Shown here: positions 11,307-19,853 of the stretch, piece by piece | Layout: the number at the start of each line of letters is the position of its first letter | Numbering within the stretch: the first letter of the stretch is position 1 | DNA from: Bryobacterales bacterium | GTDB lineage: Bacteria > Acidobacteriota > Terriglobia > Bryobacterales > Bryobacteraceae | Reading direction: 5' to 3' | NCBI GenBank assembly: GCA_016789755.1 | Contig: JAEUQG010000312.1 | Span: forward strand, 1-32,085 | DNA: 32,085 nt | The notes under the pieces: generated by a model | Told to the model about the DNA's origin: nothing | What the model saw: the letters and a program-made list of their open reading frames with translations, nothing else | Database searches by the model: none | Position numbers and translations under genes: made by a program

Positions 11307-11320
11307 AAGTTGCTATGTTA
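11300..11320. promoter_or_regulatory. Shared divergent promoter/dyad of gldA and the serine hydrolase
   Basis: ATAGCA (11300-11305) and TGCTAT (11311-11316) form a perfect inverted repeat around TAAGT. The plus-strand TAGCAT (11301-11306) ends 8 nt before the hydrolase ATG at 11315. The minus-strand TAACAT (11320-11315) ends 8 nt before the gldA ATG at 11306. Each putative -10 box therefore lies on the other gene's start codon. This fits back-to-back leaderless promoters that one protein could block together. Boxes and dyad are seen; promoter activity is inferred. Confidence 0.5.
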
Positions 11321-12454
11321 CTTCGGCTGGCGGCCTTCTTCCTGAGTGCGGCATCGTGTTCCATGGCGCAGACGCCGGCGGCGGGAATGTCGGAGGCGCG
11401 GTTGGAACGCGCTGCGGAGATACTGGCGGCCGAGGTGAGAGCCGGCAAGTTGGAAGCAGCCGCCGTGCTTGTGGCGCGCCACGGAAAGACCGTTTTGCAG
11501 CGGGCCTACGGCCATTTGGCCGGACCCGGATCGGCAGCGGTGAAGAACGACTCCGTCTTTCTGCTTGCCTCCATCGCCAAGCCGGTGACTGCCTGCGCGC
11601 TGATGCTGCTGGTCGAGCGCGGGCTTGTGTCTTTGGGCGATCCGGTTTCGCATTACTTGCCCGGCTTCGCTGGCGGCGAGCGCGGATTGGTTCGCGTGCG
11701 CGATCTGCTCAGCCACACCTCCGGGCTGCCGGATATGTTGCCGGAAAACGTGTCCCTGCGCCGCGCGCATGCTCCGCTCAGCGCATTTGTCGGCGGGGCT
11801 CTCAGGACGCCGCTTCTCTACAAGCCGCGCGAGGGCTTTCAGTATCAAAGCATGGGCATCCTGCTCGCCGCGGAAATCGTCGAGCGGGTCAGCGGCATGC
11901 GCCTCAGGGATTTCCTGGCAAAGGAGGTGTTCGCACCTTTGGCCATGACGAATTCGGCGCTGGGAATGAAACCAGGATGGCGCATCGAGGACACCGTTCG
12001 CGTTTGGGAAGGGGCCGATGCAAACAAGCCAGACAATCTGCGGTTCGGGCCGAACAGCCCCTATTGGCGGGACATGGGGCATCCCTGGGGCGGCATGCAC
12101 AGCACCACCGCGGATCTGGCCAATCTGCTGCGTGCGTTCCTCGACGGCGGGATGTTCGCGGGGAAGCGTTGGATGAGTCCAACCACTGTGGCGGCGATGA
12201 TTTCCGATCAAAACACCGCCGTGGGAAAGCCCTGGGGATTAGGCTGGGCGCTTGGCCGTTCGCCCGTGTGGATCTATTCGGGCGAGTTGGTCTCCCCGCG
12301 CGCCTTCGGCCATTCCGGGGCCACCGGGACCGTGGCCTGGGCCGATCCGTCGACAGGTGTCCTCTGCGTGGTTCTCACGAATCGGCCTGTATCCGTGGAC
12401 GACGGACGGACCTTGCGAATGGTCTCCAACGCCGTCAACGGAGCCGTGCAATGA
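11315..12454 (+). CDS. Secreted serine hydrolase, beta-lactamase class C fold
   Basis: This 379-aa protein starts with a signal peptide (MLLRLAAFFLSAASCSMA, cleavage near residue 19), so it acts in the periplasm or outside the cell. It has the class C beta-lactamase/EstB-type triad of motifs: SIAK with nucleophile Ser86 and Lys89, YQS (Tyr177) in place of YxN, and HSG (His333-Gly335) in place of KTG. HxG instead of KTG points to an esterase or peptidase more than a true antibiotic-degrading beta-lactamase. The ATG at 11315 has no Shine-Dalgarno sequence; TAGCAT lies 8 nt upstream. The WG-repeat gene follows 33 bp downstream on the same strand and may share its mRNA. The substrate cannot be told from sequence. 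Confidence 0.9.
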   Translation: MLLRLAAFFLSAASCSMAQTPAAGMSEARLERAAEILAAEVRAGKLEAAAVLVARHGKTVLQRAYGHLAGPGSAAVKNDSVFLLASIAKPVTACALMLLVERGLVSLGDPVSHYLPGFAGGERGLVRVRDLLSHTSGLPDMLPENVSLRRAHAPLSAFVGGALRTPLLYKPREGFQYQSMGILLAAEIVERVSGMRLRDFLAKEVFAPLAMTNSALGMKPGWRIEDTVRVWEGADANKPDNLRFGPNSPYWRDMGHPWGGMHSTTADLANLLRAFLDGGMFAGKRWMSPTTVAAMISDQNTAVGKPWGLGWALGRSPVWIYSGELVSPRAFGHSGATGTVAWADPSTGVLCVVLTNRPVSVDDGRTLRMVSNAVNGAVQ

Positions 12455-12487
12455 GGGGATTCGCCGCGCAAATACGCATGACCAGAT

Positions 12488-13612
12488 ATGATGAGGCGTC
12501 CTCTGTCTGTTTGTTGGCTGCTTGCCATTGCCGCCGTGGCCGCGGAGTCTGACCCGCTGTTTCGCATTCGCGAGGACCGGAAGATCGGTTTCATTGACCG
12601 CACCGGCAAGGTCGTCATTGTTCCAAAATTCGAGACAGCCGAAGATTTCTACGACGGCTTGGCGCGCGTCTATGTCGGCGCCGAAGCCGGATTCATCGAC
12701 CGCTCCGGAAAGTTCGTCATCAAGCCGGTGTATGCGACGGCAACGAATTTCGAAAATGGCCGGTCGCTTGTCAGTAGAGACGGGAAGTATTCGCTCATCG
12801 ACAAGCAGGGAAATACCGTTGCGGAGATCCCCTACCGCGTGCTGGGTGAGTTTCATGCGGGATTGGCGACCGTGCAGCGGCCGCGCGCCACCGATGCCGG
12901 CGGCAAGCCGATCCCCGCCGCCTACGGCTACATCGACCGCGCCGGGAAGATGGTGATCGAACCCCGTTTCATGCCCGCCGGCGCCTTCCCCGATGATGGC
13001 CGCGGTCTCGCCGTCGGCGGATTGAATCGCGAGTGGGTGTACTTCGATCGTACAGGGAAGATCATTCTCCGCCTCCCCATGGAGGGCCGCGATCGGGCCG
13101 ATGCGTTTCAAGACGGCCTGCTGCGCTGGAAGGAAGGTTTCTACTGGGGATACAGGAACGCTGCCGGCGAGTGGGCCATCGAGGCCAGGTACGATGCCGC
13201 CTCAGACTTCAAAGATGGGCTGGCGCGTGTTGAGTTGGATGGCAAGTGGGTCTGGATCGACCGCTCGGGCCGGCAGGTGGATGCGCCGTTGCGCGAGCGA
13301 GTGGGCAATACGGCCGAGGGCCTCACTTTGTATCGGGAAGGTGACCGGCTGGGATATCTGAAAGCCGATGGCGCGGCCGCATTCCCATTCCGCCGCTACC
13401 AGGAGGCGCGCGATTTCTCCTGCGGGTTGGCGCGCATCAAGCTCGATGGGCGGTTCGGATTCTTGGACTCGGCGGGGAATCTGAAGCTTCCGAATGTCTA
13501 TGCGTCGGCGGGCGATTTTACCAATTGCCTGGCCATGGTGCTCACCAAGTATGGCTTTGCTTACATCGACCCCGAAGGCAAAGTGGTTTGGCAGCAGAAG
13601 GCGAAGGAATAG
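12488..13612 (+). CDS. Exported WG-repeat protein
   Basis: The protein (374 aa) has a short signal peptide (RRPLSVCWLLAIAAVAA) and then consists almost wholly of WG/KWG-type repeats. About ten units begin near residues 33, 68, 101, 146, 183, 219, 254, 288, 323 and 356, each centred on a pattern like GFIDRTGKVVI. Units 3, 6 and 8 are degenerate. Such repeats form a beta-propeller-like or solenoid scaffold and their role is generally unknown. Start: ATG-ATG at 12488, with signal-peptide logic favouring the first or second Met equally. The gene follows the serine hydrolase by 33 bp. Its stop codon directly abuts the stop of the convergent sulfatase with no base in between. Confidence 0.88.
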   Translation: MMRRPLSVCWLLAIAAVAAESDPLFRIREDRKIGFIDRTGKVVIVPKFETAEDFYDGLARVYVGAEAGFIDRSGKFVIKPVYATATNFENGRSLVSRDGKYSLIDKQGNTVAEIPYRVLGEFHAGLATVQRPRATDAGGKPIPAAYGYIDRAGKMVIEPRFMPAGAFPDDGRGLAVGGLNREWVYFDRTGKIILRLPMEGRDRADAFQDGLLRWKEGFYWGYRNAAGEWAIEARYDAASDFKDGLARVELDGKWVWIDRSGRQVDAPLRERVGNTAEGLTLYREGDRLGYLKADGAAAFPFRRYQEARDFSCGLARIKLDGRFGFLDSAGNLKLPNVYASAGDFTNCLAMVLTKYGFAYIDPEGKVVWQQKAKE

Positions 13613-15079
13613 TCACGAGGGTCCGGTTCCCCGCCATGCCACCAGTTGCGAATGCAGTTCGTTGAGCCGGCTCTTGTAGGCGGGCGACTCGGCCAGATTG
13701 CGCATCTCCAGGGGATCGTTGGCGAGGTCATACAGTTCGGGCGTGTCGGAAAAATAGTGGCTGTATTTCAAGGCTCCCTTGCGGATCATGGCACGGCCCG
13801 CCTTGGTGTGCGATGCAAACTCAGCGTAAATCACCGGCGTTGACGTCTTGCCCGGTGCGCGCAGTTGCGGGACCAGGCTCGGTCCGTCGAGATTCGATGG
13901 CGCCGGGACGTCGCACAACTCGCAAAACGTGGCCACCAGCGAAGCCAGGGAAGCCGGCGTACGGCAAATCTCGCCCTGCCCCATTCCCGGCGCCCGGAAG
14001 ATGAGCGGGACGCCGATCGATGGTTCGTAGAAGACGAACTTCTGAAACAGCCCATGATCGCCCAGCATTTCCCCGTGGTCGGAACTGTACACGACAATCG
14101 TGTCTTTTTCCAGATCGAGCTCACGCAGTGCGTCCAGCACATGACCGATGGATTCGTCGAGTTGCGCTACATTGGCCCAATACATGGCGATCCGCTGGCG
14201 GGCCGCCGCCGGATCGTTTACCTCAGGCGTCGGAGCGTGATTCTCAATGCGTTTCCGGATCTCGACCGGCACGTTGCTGAGGTTTACTTTGCCCCATGTA
14301 TCGGGCAGCTTCATGTCCGCGCCCGGGAACATGCGGGCGAAGCGCTCGGCCGGCATGAACGGATCGTGCGGTTTGAGAAACCCGCTGACGAGGAAGAACG
14401 GCTGCTTTCCCCCGTGATTCTTTAGAAAGCGGACCGATTCGCGCGCCACGAAGCTCTCGAAGTGATCCTCTTCGCGGATTCTCGATGCACGCCCCGTAGC
14501 TACCAGTCCCTTCCGTCGATCGTCATTGCGGTGGCCCGCCCAAGGGTCGCCCGCTTCCCACAGCGCGGCGATCTGCGGCAGCCCGGAGCCCGAGTTGGCA
14601 CGGTTCAACTCATCCGCGTACAGAGAAGTCTTCGGACCCAGATACTGATACCACTCGTTGAAGTCCATCCGGTAATCGAAGCCATGCGTCTGCGCATCGA
14701 CGAAGTGCATCTTCCCGATGGCGGCTGTCATGTAGCCGGCGCGCGAGAAGTGATGGGCTGCGGTTTTGATATCGAATGCCCACGGCGTTGCGTTGGTGAA
14801 GGCTCGATGGCGGCGGGTATAGAGCCCGCTGAAGATGGAAGCGCGGCTGGGCGTGCACACCGGATCGGTGCAGTAGGCGCTGGAGAATCGAACGCCCTGG
14901 CGGGCAAGCCCATCGAGACGCGGAGTGCGGGCGTGAGCGTTTCCTTCAATGCCAAGGCCGTCTGGCCGGTGCTGGTCCGAAAGTAGGAACAGTATGTTCC
15001 TCTGCCGCGCTTGCGGCCGGTGTGCTGCCGATGGCATCGCGGCCACGCCGGCAATGGCTTCTCTGCGGTTCACTCGCAT
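13613..15079 (-). CDS. Sulfatase (formylglycine type), Tat-exported
   Basis: The 488-aa protein hydrolyses sulfate esters. A Tat-like signal NRREAIAGVAAMPSA opens the protein; the metal site begins at NILFLLSDQHR, and the formylglycine motif CTPSR has the modifiable Cys75. Near the C-terminal half SSDHGEMLGDHG provides more metal ligands. It resembles choline-sulfatase or polysaccharide sulfatases; I cannot name the substrate. I take ATG 15079 as start because the twin-arginine signal begins right there. The frame is open to 15379, but those 100 extra residues run through the divergent Oar gene's promoter and 5' end. TACGAT lies 7 nt upstream of the ATG, suggesting a leaderless mRNA. It is divergent from the first Oar receptor, a pairing like that of glycan-uptake loci. 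No sulfatase-maturing enzyme is in the window. Confidence 0.9.
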   Translation of the reverse strand: MRVNRREAIAGVAAMPSAAHRPQARQRNILFLLSDQHRPDGLGIEGNAHARTPRLDGLARQGVRFSSAYCTDPVCTPSRASIFSGLYTRRHRAFTNATPWAFDIKTAAHHFSRAGYMTAAIGKMHFVDAQTHGFDYRMDFNEWYQYLGPKTSLYADELNRANSGSGLPQIAALWEAGDPWAGHRNDDRRKGLVATGRASRIREEDHFESFVARESVRFLKNHGGKQPFFLVSGFLKPHDPFMPAERFARMFPGADMKLPDTWGKVNLSNVPVEIRKRIENHAPTPEVNDPAAARQRIAMYWANVAQLDESIGHVLDALRELDLEKDTIVVYSSDHGEMLGDHGLFQKFVFYEPSIGVPLIFRAPGMGQGEICRTPASLASLVATFCELCDVPAPSNLDGPSLVPQLRAPGKTSTPVIYAEFASHTKAGRAMIRKGALKYSHYFSDTPELYDLANDPLEMRNLAESPAYKSRLNELHSQLVAWRGTGPS

Positions 15080-15144
15080 GGGGAATATCGTATGCGATCG
15101 ACCGAAGCCGCGGGGAACATCCAGCTTCCTGGCCGCCGGCAGAA

Positions 15145-15164
15145 AAATGAAACTTGTTTCATTT
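15145..15164. promoter_or_regulatory. Operator-like 20-bp palindrome before the first Oar gene
   Basis: AAATGAAACTTGTTTCATTT is a perfect inverted repeat with 9-bp arms and a 2-bp centre. It sits between the sulfatase and Oar start codons and overlaps the first two bases of the putative Oar -35 hexamer (15163-15168). The TGAAAC/GTTTCA half-sites resemble LacI-family operators, but the regulator is not in the window. Position over the -35 suggests repression. Confidence 0.6.
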
Positions 15165-15191
15165 GACTTGATGTGGGGATTCCAGTAGTTT
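15163..15191 (+). promoter_or_regulatory. Putative sigma-70 type promoter of the first Oar gene
   Basis: TTGACT (15163-15168) and TAGTTT (15186-15191) are separated by 17 bp, placing transcription start near 15198 and giving a leader of about 29 nt. Unlike most genes here, Oar has a ribosome-binding site, AAGGGG at 15211-15216, 10 nt before the ATG at 15227. AGGG (15212-15215) could pair with CCCT (15220-15223) in a small hairpin. Confidence 0.45.
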
Positions 15192-15226
15192 CTATTAAGC
15201 ATTGCTTCGAAAGGGGAATCCCTGTC

Positions 15227-18200
15227 ATGCTCCACTCTGTTCGTAGGGCAATCGCCCTCCTCTTCCTTGTCGCGGCCGCGCTGTTGGCGCAGTCGGATCG
15301 CGGGACCGTTACCGGCACGATACAGGACGCCACCGGCGCCGTCGTGCCAGGCGCCAAAGTTACCTTGACCAACACCCAAACCGGCGTTGCGTTCAGCGTT
15401 CCAAGCAGCGAAACCGGTGACTTTACCGTGCCCCAGTTGCAGCCCGGAGTCTATACGGTGCGCGTCGAAAAAGATGGGTTTCGTCCCGCTAGCGTATCGG
15501 GGCTGGTGCTCAATGCCTCGGCCACCGTCCGCGCCGATGCCACTCTTGAAGTAGGGGCCGCCGCGCAGGCCGTGGAAGTCTCGGCGAGTGTTCTGGCGCT
15601 GGCCACGGAAAACGCCAAGACAAGCGTCACCGTGGACAACAAACTGGTCGATGAATTGCCGCTTGTGGTGGGCGGCACCATGCGCAGCCCGTTCAACCTT
15701 GCGGCGCTGACGCCGGAAGCAAAGAATGTCGGCGGAGACAACGGATTCATCCTCGGCGGCGGGCAGGCCGCCGGCTACGGCACGAACCTCGACGGTGTGT
15801 CGGCCAATACTTCCCGCGCTTTGTCGCAGAGCTGGGTTGCCGTGAACGCTCCCTCCATCGAAGCCGTGACGGAGTTCACGGTCGATACGAACGGATTCAA
15901 AGCGGAGTTCGGCCAGGCCTCGGGCGGCATCATGAGCTTCGCCTCGAAGTCAGGAACCAACGAATTCCACGGTACCCTCTACGACTTCGTCCGCAACGAC
16001 GCGCTCGATGCCAACAACTTCTTCAACACCGGCCGCGGCATTCGCCGGCCCATCTACAAACAGCACGACTTCGGCGGATCGGCGGGCGGACCCGTGTGGA
16101 TTCCCAAACTCTACAACGGCAAGAACCGCACCTTCTTCTTCTTCAGCTACGAAGCGTTTCGCAATCGCGACGGAGCCAACGGCGCCACACGCACCGTGCC
16201 GACGTCGGAAATGTACGACGGCGACTTTCGCAACTGGGTCAACGCCGCGGGCGTGATGATTCCCATTTACAACCCAACCACGCAAGTGACTGCCGCCGAC
16301 GGCGCCGTCACCCGCCAGGTGTTCCCCAATAACCAGGTGCCGCGCAGCCTCTACGACCCGACCGTCGTGCGCGCCCTCGCCGCGTTTCGGGAAGGGCCGA
16401 CGCCTCTGCCCAACAACGGAGCCGCGCCCGGCACCGTCAATTACGTCACCAACAACTTCCTGGTAACGCAAGGGACTGAGGTTCGTCCGAATACCAAGAT
16501 CAGCGTCAAGGGCGACCATTCCTTCAGCGCTAAGAGCCGTATTTCCGGCTACTGGGGCTACAACCGCTCCAGCCAGAAGCCCGGCGCTTTCGGCGTGGCA
16601 GACCTCCCCGGCAACTTCGTCAACTACAACGACACGACACGCAACTCGGACGTGTTCCGCGGAAGTTGGGATTACTCGATTACCCCGACGATGTTCAACC
16701 ACTTCTACGGCGGCGGGAATAACTGGAAAGAAAATCACGATCCGCCGCAGGCCACCGTGCGCAGCGGCATCAACTGGAAGGACAAGGTTTGCATCGTCAA
16801 CGTGCCGGACTGCGATCAGAACCTGGTGAACTTCAATTTCTCCAATGGCTATTCGCAGTGGGGCGGCCGCGCCAACAACGGCAGTGAGAACTTCATCAAG
16901 ATGTTCGCCGACGACCTGACCATCATCAAGGGCAAACACACCTACAAGCTGGGCGGTCAGGCTCAGTATCAGTACTACAACGGGTTCGGACGGCAGTGCG
17001 TGAGCGGCTGCATCACCTTCGACTTCAAGAACACCGGACGCCCCGGCGACACCAACTTCGCCACGGCAGGCGGCAGCCCCATCGCTTCGATGCTGCTGGG
17101 CCACGCCAACGCCGGGTCCATCGACACCATCCGCTACATCGGGCAGCAATGGCCGTCCTATGCCGGCTTCTTCCAGGATGACTGGCGCGCGCGCCCGAAC
17201 CTGATGCTCAACCTTGGACTCCGCTGGGAAACGACGTTGCCGCCGACGGGCGAGAACGACAACTGGAGCGACTTCGATCCGAACCGCCCGAATCCCGGAG
17301 CAGGCGGCTTGCCCGGCGCGTTGATCTATGCCGGCAAAGGGCCCGGCAGAGAAGGTTCGCGCACCCTCGCCGGCAGCTATTTCAAAGCCTTCGGGCCGCG
17401 CTTCGGCATGGCCTACACTTACAAGGAAAAGAACGTCTTCCGCCTCTCGTATGGGCTCAGCTACGGCAACATCACCACTGTCACCGGTTCGACGCATAAC
17501 CTAGGCTTCACGCTCACCGACACGCAAACCGACTCTACACAAGGCCTGCAGCCGAGATTCCTGGTGAAAGACGGCCAGCCGTTCTGGCAGGCGCCTCCGT
17601 TTGTCGATCCCAGTTTCGGCAACGGGCGCGCGATGCCCTGGTGGCAGGGCCGCGAGGCCACCCGTCCGCCGGCCTATCAGAGTTTCAACTTCTCTATGCA
17701 ACGGCAGCTTTCGCCCACCACCGTGGCCGAAGTTGCCTACAACGGCAGTTTGGGAAGCAGGCTGCAAGCCGGGTTGCTGTCCTACAACGCGTTGAACCCT
17801 TCCGTGTTGACCGCCGTCGGCCCCACTCTGTTGAATTCTTCCATCACGTCCGCCGCGGCAGTGTCCGCCGGCTTCCGCTCACCATTCCCCGATTTCGTCC
17901 GCCTGTGGGGCACCGGCGCCACCGTGCGTCAGGCTCTGCGCCCCTATCCGCAGTTCCAGAACATCGACACCCGCAGCGGCGGCGGCGATCATAGCGGCCA
18001 TTCGACCTACCATTCCGCCATGCTGCGCTTCGAGAAGCGCTACTCCAGCGGACTGCAGTTTCTGACTTCGTACGTTTTCTCCAAACTGCTGACGAACGCC
18101 GATAGCTACTGGTCGGATTCGTACGGCTTCGCCATGGATCACTTCAATCGGGGCCTGGAAAAGTCCATCGGCTCATTCGACGTCACGCACAACTTCAAAC

Positions 18201-18757
18201 TCAGCGCCGTATGGGATCTGCCGTTCGGCAAAGGGAAGGCCTTTTTGAACCATGGCGGACCGCTCAATTGGATCGCCGGCGGATGGCGCGTCTCCGGCAT
18301 CGCTACGTACTCCAACGGGCAGCCGGCAGCCATCGGCACCACGGTGGGTCTGCCGCTGTTTGCCGGCGGCAACCGGCCCGTCATCAGCACCTACGATGGC
18401 TGGCGTCCGGCCACCCGGGGCAGCAACTTCGACCCCGCGGTTGATCGCACCATTCAACCGGTCAGCTTCTTCCCCGCCCAGCCCGCCAACACCTTCGGCA
18501 ACATGACGCGCTTCAATCCGAAGTACCGCGCCTTCGATGTGCTGAACGAGAATTTCTCCTTCTCCAAAGCGGTGCCGATCAAGGAGGGCGTGCGGCTCGA
18601 TATCCGCGGCGAGTTCTTCAACGCCTTCAACCGGACCCGGTTTGGTTTGGGATCGCTGAGCCTGCAATCGCAGACCTTCGGTGTCCTCAGCCAGACGGCC
18701 GGCGACCAGGTGAATTCGCCCCGGCAGATTCAGTTGGCGATGAAACTTTACTTCTGA
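15227..18757 (+). CDS. Oar-like TonB-dependent receptor, carboxypeptidase-regulatory-like N-terminus
   Basis: This large outer-membrane protein (1176 aa) has a signal peptide (MLHSVRRAIALLFLVAAALL) and a carboxypeptidase-regulatory-like beta-sandwich at about 24-105 (GTVTGTIQDATGAVVPGAKV). A plug-like region follows with GTNLDGVSANTSRALSQSW and FTVDTNGFKAEFGQASGG. The long barrel ends in QIQLAMKLYF, with the usual terminal Phe. Acidobacterial genomes encode many such receptors, presumably for import of oligosaccharides or other large nutrients. The plug lacks the common LPLNGRN and instead has ELPLVVGGTMRSPFNLAALT, a subfamily marker. I chose ATG 15227 (with AAGGGG upstream) over the in-frame ATG 15173, which lies between the promoter hexamers. 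The divergent sulfatase suggests sulfated glycan as one possible substrate; that is inference. Confidence 0.93.
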   Translation: MLHSVRRAIALLFLVAAALLAQSDRGTVTGTIQDATGAVVPGAKVTLTNTQTGVAFSVPSSETGDFTVPQLQPGVYTVRVEKDGFRPASVSGLVLNASATVRADATLEVGAAAQAVEVSASVLALATENAKTSVTVDNKLVDELPLVVGGTMRSPFNLAALTPEAKNVGGDNGFILGGGQAAGYGTNLDGVSANTSRALSQSWVAVNAPSIEAVTEFTVDTNGFKAEFGQASGGIMSFASKSGTNEFHGTLYDFVRNDALDANNFFNTGRGIRRPIYKQHDFGGSAGGPVWIPKLYNGKNRTFFFFSYEAFRNRDGANGATRTVPTSEMYDGDFRNWVNAAGVMIPIYNPTTQVTAADGAVTRQVFPNNQVPRSLYDPTVVRALAAFREGPTPLPNNGAAPGTVNYVTNNFLVTQGTEVRPNTKISVKGDHSFSAKSRISGYWGYNRSSQKPGAFGVADLPGNFVNYNDTTRNSDVFRGSWDYSITPTMFNHFYGGGNNWKENHDPPQATVRSGINWKDKVCIVNVPDCDQNLVNFNFSNGYSQWGGRANNGSENFIKMFADDLTIIKGKHTYKLGGQAQYQYYNGFGRQCVSGCITFDFKNTGRPGDTNFATAGGSPIASMLLGHANAGSIDTIRYIGQQWPSYAGFFQDDWRARPNLMLNLGLRWETTLPPTGENDNWSDFDPNRPNPGAGGLPGALIYAGKGPGREGSRTLAGSYFKAFGPRFGMAYTYKEKNVFRLSYGLSYGNITTVTGSTHNLGFTLTDTQTDSTQGLQPRFLVKDGQPFWQAPPFVDPSFGNGRAMPWWQGREATRPPAYQSFNFSMQRQLSPTTVAEVAYNGSLGSRLQAGLLSYNALNPSVLTAVGPTLLNSSITSAAAVSAGFRSPFPDFVRLWGTGATVRQALRPYPQFQNIDTRSGGGDHSGHSTYHSAMLRFEKRYSSGLQFLTSYVFSKLLTNADSYWSDSYGFAMDHFNRGLEKSIGSFDVTHNFKLSAVWDLPFGKGKAFLNHGGPLNWIAGGWRVSGIATYSNGQPAAIGTTVGLPLFAGGNRPVISTYDGWRPATRGSNFDPAVDRTIQPVSFFPAQPANTFGNMTRFNPKYRAFDVLNENFSFSKAVPIKEGVRLDIRGEFFNAFNRTRFGLGSLSLQSQTFGVLSQTAGDQVNSPRQIQLAMKLYF

Positions 18758-18767
18758 TTGCGGCCGA

Positions 18768-18793
18768 TTCACGGGATACACTGTATCCGTGAA
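18768..18793. promoter_or_regulatory. Inverted repeat spanning the start of the DUF2293 gene
   Basis: The left arm is TTCAC-G-GGATACA (18768-18780) and the right arm TGTATCC-GTGAA (18782-18793), giving 12 paired bases with one bulged G and a single-base centre at 18781. The right arm includes the GTG start codon at 18789, and TACACT (18777-18782) is a possible -10 box 6 nt before it. It could be an operator that covers promoter and start together. Alternatively it may act as a hairpin ending Oar transcription, though no T-run follows. Confidence 0.5.
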
Positions 18794-19853
18794 GAAGGTA
18801 AAGCCTGATTTGGAACAGCGCGTGGTTCGGGCGGCGGAAGCCGCTCTTGCCGCGCGCTCTTTCGTTTCTCCCATCGATGTGTTCACCGGAATCGGATGGT
18901 TATCCCCTGGTCAGGTCGAGAGCTGGCGGCGCGGACGCTCGGAGTTCCTGCTGGCTGACACGCAGATCCGTCCCGAAAGCCTGACTTCTGCATTGCGAAT
19001 TCTGAGAGAATGGGCCGAATCGAACGAACTGCGCGCATGTGAGACGCGCTACAGACGACTGTCGCGCGGGCAGGAACAGTCTCTCTACTTCATTTCGACC
19101 GGCGGCGAGTGGGAGCGCGTTCTGCGAACCCACTTCCTTTCCGTCGATCTTTCGATGGAACAGCAGCGGAAGCTGCAGGAGAAGGTCGAGACTCCCAAGG
19201 AATCCGTCGCCTTCTTCACCCGTCACGGTGCGTCTTGCTCGGAATGCGGCGTGGAATTGTCCAGCGGCGGCTTGCTCACTATGGACGGATCGCAGCCTCT
19301 GTGTCTTGCTTGTGGCGGTCTCGCCGATCTGGTCTTTCTGCAATCGGGGGATGCCGCTCTGACCAGACGCGCCGGCAAATACAGCGCGCGCCGCGCGGTG
19401 GTGGTGGAGTTCAGCCGTAGCCGCGGACGCTATGAGCGGCAAGGCATGTTGGTGGAAGAAGCGGCGCTCGCCAAGGCGGAAGCCGAGTGCTGCGCCGATG
19501 CGCCGGATCGCGCCCGCGCAAGGGCCGCGGCGGCCACCGCCCGGCTAAAGGAGGACGAGCGCTTTGTGCTCCGGTTTGCCGGCCGCATCCGTGAGTTGTA
19601 CCCCGGCTGCCCGGAAGGGAAAGCGCGGCAGATCGCCTCGCACACGGCAAGCCGCGGATCGGGCCGCGTTGGGCGTAGCGCGGCAGGTCGGGAGCTGCGG
19701 CAAGAAGCCGTGGAATTGGCCGTGCGCGCGGCAGTGCGCCACGCCGACACACCCTATGACGAATGGCTCGCCGGCGGGATGGATCGCGAGCAGGCACGCC
19801 ATCGCGTCAGCAGTCTGGTGGAGGACCTGATGAGAAGCTGGTTGGCCAAATGA
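18789..19853 (+). CDS. DUF2293-containing protein with a four-cysteine zinc site
   Basis: The 354-aa protein has three parts. The N-terminal domain (1 to about 130) contains SPIDVFTGIGWLSPGQVESW and is repeated in the next gene. A probable zinc ribbon (Cys150, Cys153, Cys172, Cys175) follows, and then a basic, Ala-rich link. The C-terminal DUF2293 domain (about 258-354) carries HTASRGSGRVGRSAAGREL and DTPYDEWLAGGMDREQARHR. DUF2293 has no established function that I know; the zinc site and basic regions suggest nucleic-acid binding. Start: GTG 18789, supported by residue-for-residue alignment of its first 50 residues with the start of the downstream copy; no Shine-Dalgarno sequence. The next gene's ATG overlaps its stop by ATGA, so the two are translationally coupled. 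No signal peptide is seen. Confidence 0.85.
   Translation: MKKVKPDLEQRVVRAAEAALAARSFVSPIDVFTGIGWLSPGQVESWRRGRSEFLLADTQIRPESLTSALRILREWAESNELRACETRYRRLSRGQEQSLYFISTGGEWERVLRTHFLSVDLSMEQQRKLQEKVETPKESVAFFTRHGASCSECGVELSSGGLLTMDGSQPLCLACGGLADLVFLQSGDAALTRRAGKYSARRAVVVEFSRSRGRYERQGMLVEEAALAKAEAECCADAPDRARARAAAATARLKEDERFVLRFAGRIRELYPGCPEGKARQIASHTASRGSGRVGRSAAGRELRQEAVELAVRAAVRHADTPYDEWLAGGMDREQARHRVSSLVEDLMRSWLAK

Noticed and set aside
11315..12454. Antibiotic-resistance beta-lactamase
   Set aside because: The third motif is HSG, not KTG, and the second is YQS; this fits esterase or peptidase relatives better.
12487..12492. TATGAT as a perfect-looking -10 box for the WG-repeat gene
   Set aside because: It overlaps the ATG start itself, so transcription would begin downstream of the start codon; co-transcription with the hydrolase gene is simpler.
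15080..15379. 100-residue N-terminal extension of the sulfatase
   Set aside because: It crosses the divergent promoter and Oar start and would bury the Tat signal that begins at 15079.
15950..17497. 515-codon open frame on the minus strand inside the first Oar gene
   Set aside because: It is a shadow of a GC-rich coding strand; the sense frame has clear receptor motifs throughout, and the antisense product has no recognisable domain.
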